Source of the DNA: Peptococcaceae bacterium
GTDB taxonomy: Bacteria; Bacillota; Peptococcia; Peptococcales; Peptococcaceae
Assembly: GCA_017383785.1 (NCBI GenBank)
Contig: JAFNVD010000053.1
Location: forward strand, 1-9,190
Direction of reading: 5' to 3'
Length of the DNA stretch: 9,190 nt
Part shown: positions 6,752-9,190 of the stretch, piece after piece
Layout: every line of letters starts with the position of its first letter
Numbering within the stretch: the first letter of the stretch is position 1
The notes under the pieces: generated by a model
The model's database searches: none
What the model saw: only the letters and a program-made list of their open reading frames with translations
Told to the model about the DNA's origin: nothing
Program-made: the position numbers and the translations under genes

Positions 6752-7516
6752 TTAGATAATCATTCCGCCGTTTACACCTACGATTTGGCCTGTAATAAAT
6801 GCCGCTTTGTCACTGCAAAGGTAATATACCGCCTCTGCTACATGTGCTGTGGTACCCAGCATTTCCAATGGTGTTTCTTGTCTCAGTGCTTCCAGTGTTT
6901 CAGGATCCAGTATGGCATTCATTTCTGTTTGAATAACTCCGGGAGCTACACAGTTAACACGAATGCCTGATGGTCCTACTTCTTTGGCCAATGCTTTTGT
7001 CATAGCTTGAATAGCACCTTTCGCCGCAGAATAATGCACTTCACAAGAGCCGCCTACCTGCCCCCACATTGAGGAAATATTCACAATGACACCTTGTTTT
7101 TGTGCAATCATAGCCGGCAACACTGCTCTGGTACAATAAAATGTACCGTCTACGTGTACTGCAAACATATTATGCCAGTCCTCATCAGTAATATCGGTAA
7201 ACAATTTTTGCTGAGCAATTCCGGCATTATTGATTAAAATATCAATAACTCCCCATTGTGCCATAATCGTATCTATCATATGCTGCACCTGGGCGCTATC
7301 ACGTACATCCGCCTGCACCGCCATCACATCGCATCCCTCTTGTATAAGCTGCGCTACAAGCGCTTCTGCCTCTGCTGTTCCGCTATTATAATGTACCGCT
7401 ACTTTGTACCCTTCACGGGCAAACTGCATTGCTACAGCCTTGCCAATTCCACGGGAAGCCCCTGTCACCAGCACCGTTTTGTTTCGTTGTTGATCGCTAT
7501 TACTACACATACACAT
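6752..7516 (-). CDS. ymfI: Short-chain dehydrogenase/reductase, probable EF-P 5-aminopentanone reductase (YmfI type)
   Basis: A classical SDR of 254 residues with a Rossmann fold binding NAD(P)H. The cofactor motif TGASRGIG is at 18-25 and NNAG at 96-99. The catalytic S149, Y162 and K166 lie in SSMWGQVGGSCEVHYSAAKGA. The Asn of the usual catalytic tetrad is replaced by His (H121 in AVHVDGTF). The WG..G.SCEV.YS.AKGA block and this His resemble, from memory, Bacillota YmfI, which reduces the 5-aminopentanone group on elongation factor P, rather than FabG of fatty-acid synthesis. No efp gene is in the window, so that assignment is an inference; a generic 3-oxoacyl-ACP reductase is the fallback. 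The ribosome-binding site AAGGA is only 3 bases from the ATG at 7516 but 9 from the ATG at 7510, so translation may start at residue 3. Confidence 0.8.
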   Translation of the reverse strand: MCMCSNSDQQRNKTVLVTGASRGIGKAVAMQFAREGYKVAVHYNSGTAEAEALVAQLIQEGCDVMAVQADVRDSAQVQHMIDTIMAQWGVIDILINNAGIAQQKLFTDITDEDWHNMFAVHVDGTFYCTRAVLPAMIAQKQGVIVNISSMWGQVGGSCEVHYSAAKGAIQAMTKALAKEVGPSGIRVNCVAPGVIQTEMNAILDPETLEALRQETPLEMLGTTAHVAEAVYYLCSDKAAFITGQIVGVNGGMII

Positions 7517-7621
7517 CCATCCTTTTCATGATATGCTCAAACATCGTATTTTTCGTTTTAAAGCGTTTTCAGTATAAATCTTACATTCCTCTTCTTGCCA
7601 TTATTTTAACCCATTTTACGC

Positions 7622-7659
7622 AAAAAAGAAACCATGCAAATCTATATCATTTGCATGGT
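7622..7659 (-). terminator. Terminator of the XRE-desulfoferrodoxin gene
   Basis: On the minus strand a perfect 11-bp stem, ACCATGCAAAT / ATTTGCATGGT, with a 7-base loop is followed by TTCTTTTTT. It starts 16 bases after the stop codon, so the regulator is not cotranscribed efficiently with the SDR gene downstream. Confidence 0.9.
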
Positions 7660-7675
7660 CTAACGAAATATTTAT

Positions 7676-8260
7676 TTACAGCTTCATACGAAATAATCCA
7701 TCTTTGCTGCAGCATACATACACTTCACTTTTACGCGGAATCTGCACATGCAATTCTGGGTTTTGCTCCGGATACATACGCACCAAAAGAACACGATCAA
7801 ATCGTACCCATGCTACAAAACTAATATAATGATCTTTTTCCATAGGATGTGCTAAAGTAACAAATTCATCGTCATCCAGCGACTCAATGGTTACAGTATG
7901 CAGCTCATCCATTGGGGCTGCCTGCAATGGTGTCAATTTTCGTCCACAACAGCTAATTGTCGCTTCTCCTGTACCGGTAAGCACATTGCCACACTCTTCA
8001 CATTGATAGAATTTTATCCGCTTCATATTGCCTCCGTGTTGTATTGGTTTTGGTGTATTGCCTTGCAACAGCTGCTCACCGGTAGTATCCAGTACTCTGG
8101 CAAGCTGTGCAATTAATGATATATCAGGATACCCGGCAGCTGTTTCCCATTTGGATATAGTTTTCGGACTGATATGAAGGAGTTCCGCCAGCTGCTTTTG
8201 CGTATAGCCCTTTTCCTTGCGCAGCGCACGAATCAGTTCACCCGTTTTCTGATTGTCCAT
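7676..8260 (-). CDS. XRE-family HTH regulator fused to a superoxide-reductase (desulfoferrodoxin)-like domain
   Basis: A 194-residue protein in two parts. Residues 7-62 form an XRE/Cro-type helix-turn-helix (LIRALRKEKGYTQKQLAELL, then ISPKTISKWETAAGYPD). After a short linker, residues 79-194 resemble desulfoferrodoxin. C87, C90, C104 and C105 (CEEC and CC) match the rubredoxin-like FeCys4 site. H121, H138 and H144 (HPMEKDH) and C184 match ligands of the superoxide-reductase iron centre. The last His of the family motif C-N-x-H-G-L-W is Asp here (D187 in CSKDGLF). The inferred role is a one-component iron- or redox-responsive DNA-binding regulator; retained superoxide reduction is uncertain. 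A GAGGGGGG ribosome-binding site precedes the ATG at 8260. No clear sigma-70 promoter is visible in the remaining 57 bases before the IS element. Confidence 0.85.
   Translation of the reverse strand: MDNQKTGELIRALRKEKGYTQKQLAELLHISPKTISKWETAAGYPDISLIAQLARVLDTTGEQLLQGNTPKPIQHGGNMKRIKFYQCEECGNVLTGTGEATISCCGRKLTPLQAAPMDELHTVTIESLDDDEFVTLAHPMEKDHYISFVAWVRFDRVLLVRMYPEQNPELHVQIPRKSEVYVCCSKDGLFRMKL
8024..8035 (-). promoter_or_regulatory. Internal Shine-Dalgarno and ATG at the domain junction
   Basis: Inside the regulator gene, GGAGG (8031-8035) stands 4 bases before an in-frame ATG (8024-8026). That ATG is codon 79 and starts the sequence MKRIKFYQCEECG. Translation from here would give a free 116-residue desulfoferrodoxin-like protein (7676-8026). 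Confidence 0.55.
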
Positions 8261-8327
8261 AGTATCCCCCCTCGTATAATATGTTTAAATTCCAAAATAA
8301 CATCGTCAATCGGCTTGCTAATGCCCA

Positions 8328-8336
8328 TGATATAAT
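8328..8336 (+). promoter_or_regulatory. Extended -10 element inside the IS110 left end
   Basis: TGATATAAT on the plus strand is a perfect -10 with TGN extension. The matching -35 position (8308-8313) lies outside the proposed IS end and is poor. This would fit a promoter completed by a -35 in the right end of the circular intermediate. Confidence 0.5.
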
Positions 8337-8342
8337 TGTCTT

Positions 8343-8560
8343 AAATGGCAATTAGGTATTAGTTCTTTGCCCCCATGTTGAGCCGTTATGGCTGCTTCAT
8401 AGTGAGTCTGTTCCCCTGAGCCGGATGTTAACTTCAAACCAGTTAGCTGTTTGTCGGATTGCATGACCTGCCATCTAGCAGTGTGGTTCGCATTAGGTCT
8501 CATCCGACTGGATTCTTATATGCGAGGGTGTCGATGCTCCGGTTTCATGGGTTTTACCAA
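8343..8560 (+). ncRNA. Putative IS110 bridge RNA (ends approximate)
   Basis: This is the non-coding stretch between the -10 and the transposase gene. Its clearest structure is an arm with a perfect 7-bp base, GTCGGAT (8453-8459) with ATCCGAC (8502-8508), enclosing GACCT/AGGTC (8465-8469 with 8495-8499) and a possible small hairpin CTGC/GCAG (8468-8471 with 8478-8481). The loop carries GCATTAG (8490-8496), complementary to CTAATGC at the IS left end, so this arm is the likely donor-binding loop. The upstream arm, around 8378-8432, has weak pairings GTT/AAC and CCG/CGG and is the candidate target-binding loop. A further hairpin, CGGTTT/AAACCG, lies at 8540-8563. The transcript ends are guesses. 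Confidence 0.6.
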
Positions 8561-8591
8561 ACCGATTGACCATTTAATCCTAATCCGAAAG

Positions 8592-8597
8592 AAGGTG
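8592..8597 (+). promoter_or_regulatory. Ribosome-binding site of the IS110 transposase
   Basis: AAGGTG lies 6 bases before the ATG at 8604 and fixes the transposase start. Confidence 0.7.
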
Positions 8598-8603
8598 ATT
8601 TTT

Positions 8604-9190
8604 ATGCACCCACTTTACGTTGGCATTGATGTTAGCAGTAAAAACAATGTTATTTATTTTATGAAACCTGACGGCTCCAAACATAGTCAGTTCTCTGTTA
8701 AGAACTCTCTCGATGGTGCCAAAGAACTTTCGAAACGTATTATCTCTGCAATGAATTCAGAAGGGCTTACAGACCTCATTATCGGTCTTGAAGCTACTTC
8801 CGTTTATGGTGAGCATATCACTATGTTTCTTCGCGAAGATGCTTCTCTTGCTCCATATAATCATAAGTTATTCGTCCTCAATCCTAAACAGGTCAATAAG
8901 TTTAAAGCTGCTTATCCTGACCTGCCTAAAAATGATTATGTAGATGCATTTATTATTGCAGATGCCCTGCGTTTTGGAAGAATCAACAAGGATATCTATA
9001 CCGATGACTATCGCTATGTTGCTCTTCGCAACTTAACTCGTGCCCGGTATTTCGCTGTCCAGAATCTCACCCGAGAAAAACAGCGGTTCTTGAATTATTT
9101 GTTTATGAAGTATTCTTCTTTCACGCAGGAGAAAGTATTTTCTAATACTTTCGGTACTACAGCCATTTCTGTGTTTGAGGAATTCGACTC
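8604..9190 (+). CDS. IS110-family transposase, N-terminal part
   Basis: An open frame of 195 codons runs off the right edge without a stop. It starts MHPLYVGIDVSSKNN, the RuvC-like DEDD domain opening of IS110 recombinases. The four acidic positions are D9 (GIDVS), E63 (GLEATSVYGEH), D111 and D114 (KNDYVDAF), with NPKQVNKFK before the last pair. The predicted coiled region around residues 135-165 (RYVALRNLTRARYFAVQNLTREKQRF) also fits the family. The C-terminal Tnp domain with its catalytic serine is beyond the window, so intactness cannot be judged. These enzymes recombine circular IS DNA into a target chosen by the bridge RNA. The visible part has no frameshift or stop, so the element may be recent or active. 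Confidence 0.92.
   Translation, partial: MHPLYVGIDVSSKNNVIYFMKPDGSKHSQFSVKNSLDGAKELSKRIISAMNSEGLTDLIIGLEATSVYGEHITMFLREDASLAPYNHKLFVLNPKQVNKFKAAYPDLPKNDYVDAFIIADALRFGRINKDIYTDDYRYVALRNLTRARYFAVQNLTREKQRFLNYLFMKYSSFTQEKVFSNTFGTTAISVFEEFD

Larger units (their letters stand above)
8318..9190 (+). mobile_element. IS110-family insertion sequence, left part
   Basis: A DEDD transposase preceded by a long structured non-coding leader, the layout of the IS110 group. The left end is placed at a CT core at 8318-8319 because CTAATGC at 8318-8324 is the reverse complement of a segment of the predicted donor-binding loop (8490-8496). A -10 hexamer 12 bases inside the end fits a promoter completed only when the ends join in a circle. 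No terminal inverted repeats are apparent, as expected for this family. The right end lies beyond the window. Confidence 0.75.

Noticed and set aside
8281..8317. Promoter for the XRE gene using TTGACG (8304-8309) on the minus strand
   Set aside because: The nearest good -10 (TATTAT) is 22 bases away, too far for a normal sigma-70 promoter.
8318..8503. A 61-codon minus-strand open frame in the IS leader
   Set aside because: It overlaps the structured bridge-RNA region, has no recognisable protein features and no clear ribosome-binding site.

Overview
The window looks like part of a moderately AT-rich Bacillota (Firmicutes) chromosome, most likely from an anaerobic clostridial or Negativicutes-like lineage. 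The basis is the minus-strand block mrnC - thyX - rlmB - yacP - sigH, an order typical of that phylum, together with a desulfoferrodoxin-type domain. The exact genus cannot be read from the sequence.

Nearly all genes are on the minus strand, so transcription runs from right to left. From the right these are: an XRE regulator fused to a superoxide-reductase-like domain (7676-8260) with a strong terminator; a YmfI-type short-chain dehydrogenase (6752-7516); an AGCS sodium:amino-acid symporter (5183-6574) with a terminator; and then a compact operon behind a good promoter. That operon holds Mini-ribonuclease III, a double-length ThyX-like protein, the 23S rRNA methyltransferase RlmB, the NYN-domain protein YacP and sigma-H. 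It is a translation, RNA-maturation and nucleotide-metabolism block ending in an alternative sigma factor. The cysS gene that usually precedes mrnC is not here; the symporter lies there instead.

Downstream of sigH, a consensus promoter drives a tRNA array (Tyr, initiator Met, Thr, elongator Met) ending in a hairpin terminator. The last unit, tRNA-Met plus terminator, is duplicated about 248 bp further on behind its own promoter, and that copy has CTA where its sister has CCA. The left edge cuts through a small membrane protein of unknown function (1-387).

On the right, on the plus strand, is the left part of an IS110-family element. It has a DEDD transposase (8604 to the edge) preceded by about 286 nt of structured non-coding DNA that fits a bridge RNA. 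A 7-nt segment in the predicted donor-binding loop, GCATTAG, is the exact reverse complement of CTAATGC at 8318-8324. This places the left end at a CT core at 8318-8319, about 58 bp upstream of the XRE gene.

The most interesting points are the bridge RNA, the ThyX protein whose two halves each keep a different part of the family signature, and the XRE/superoxide-reductase fusion with an internal ribosome-binding site and start codon exactly at the domain junction.
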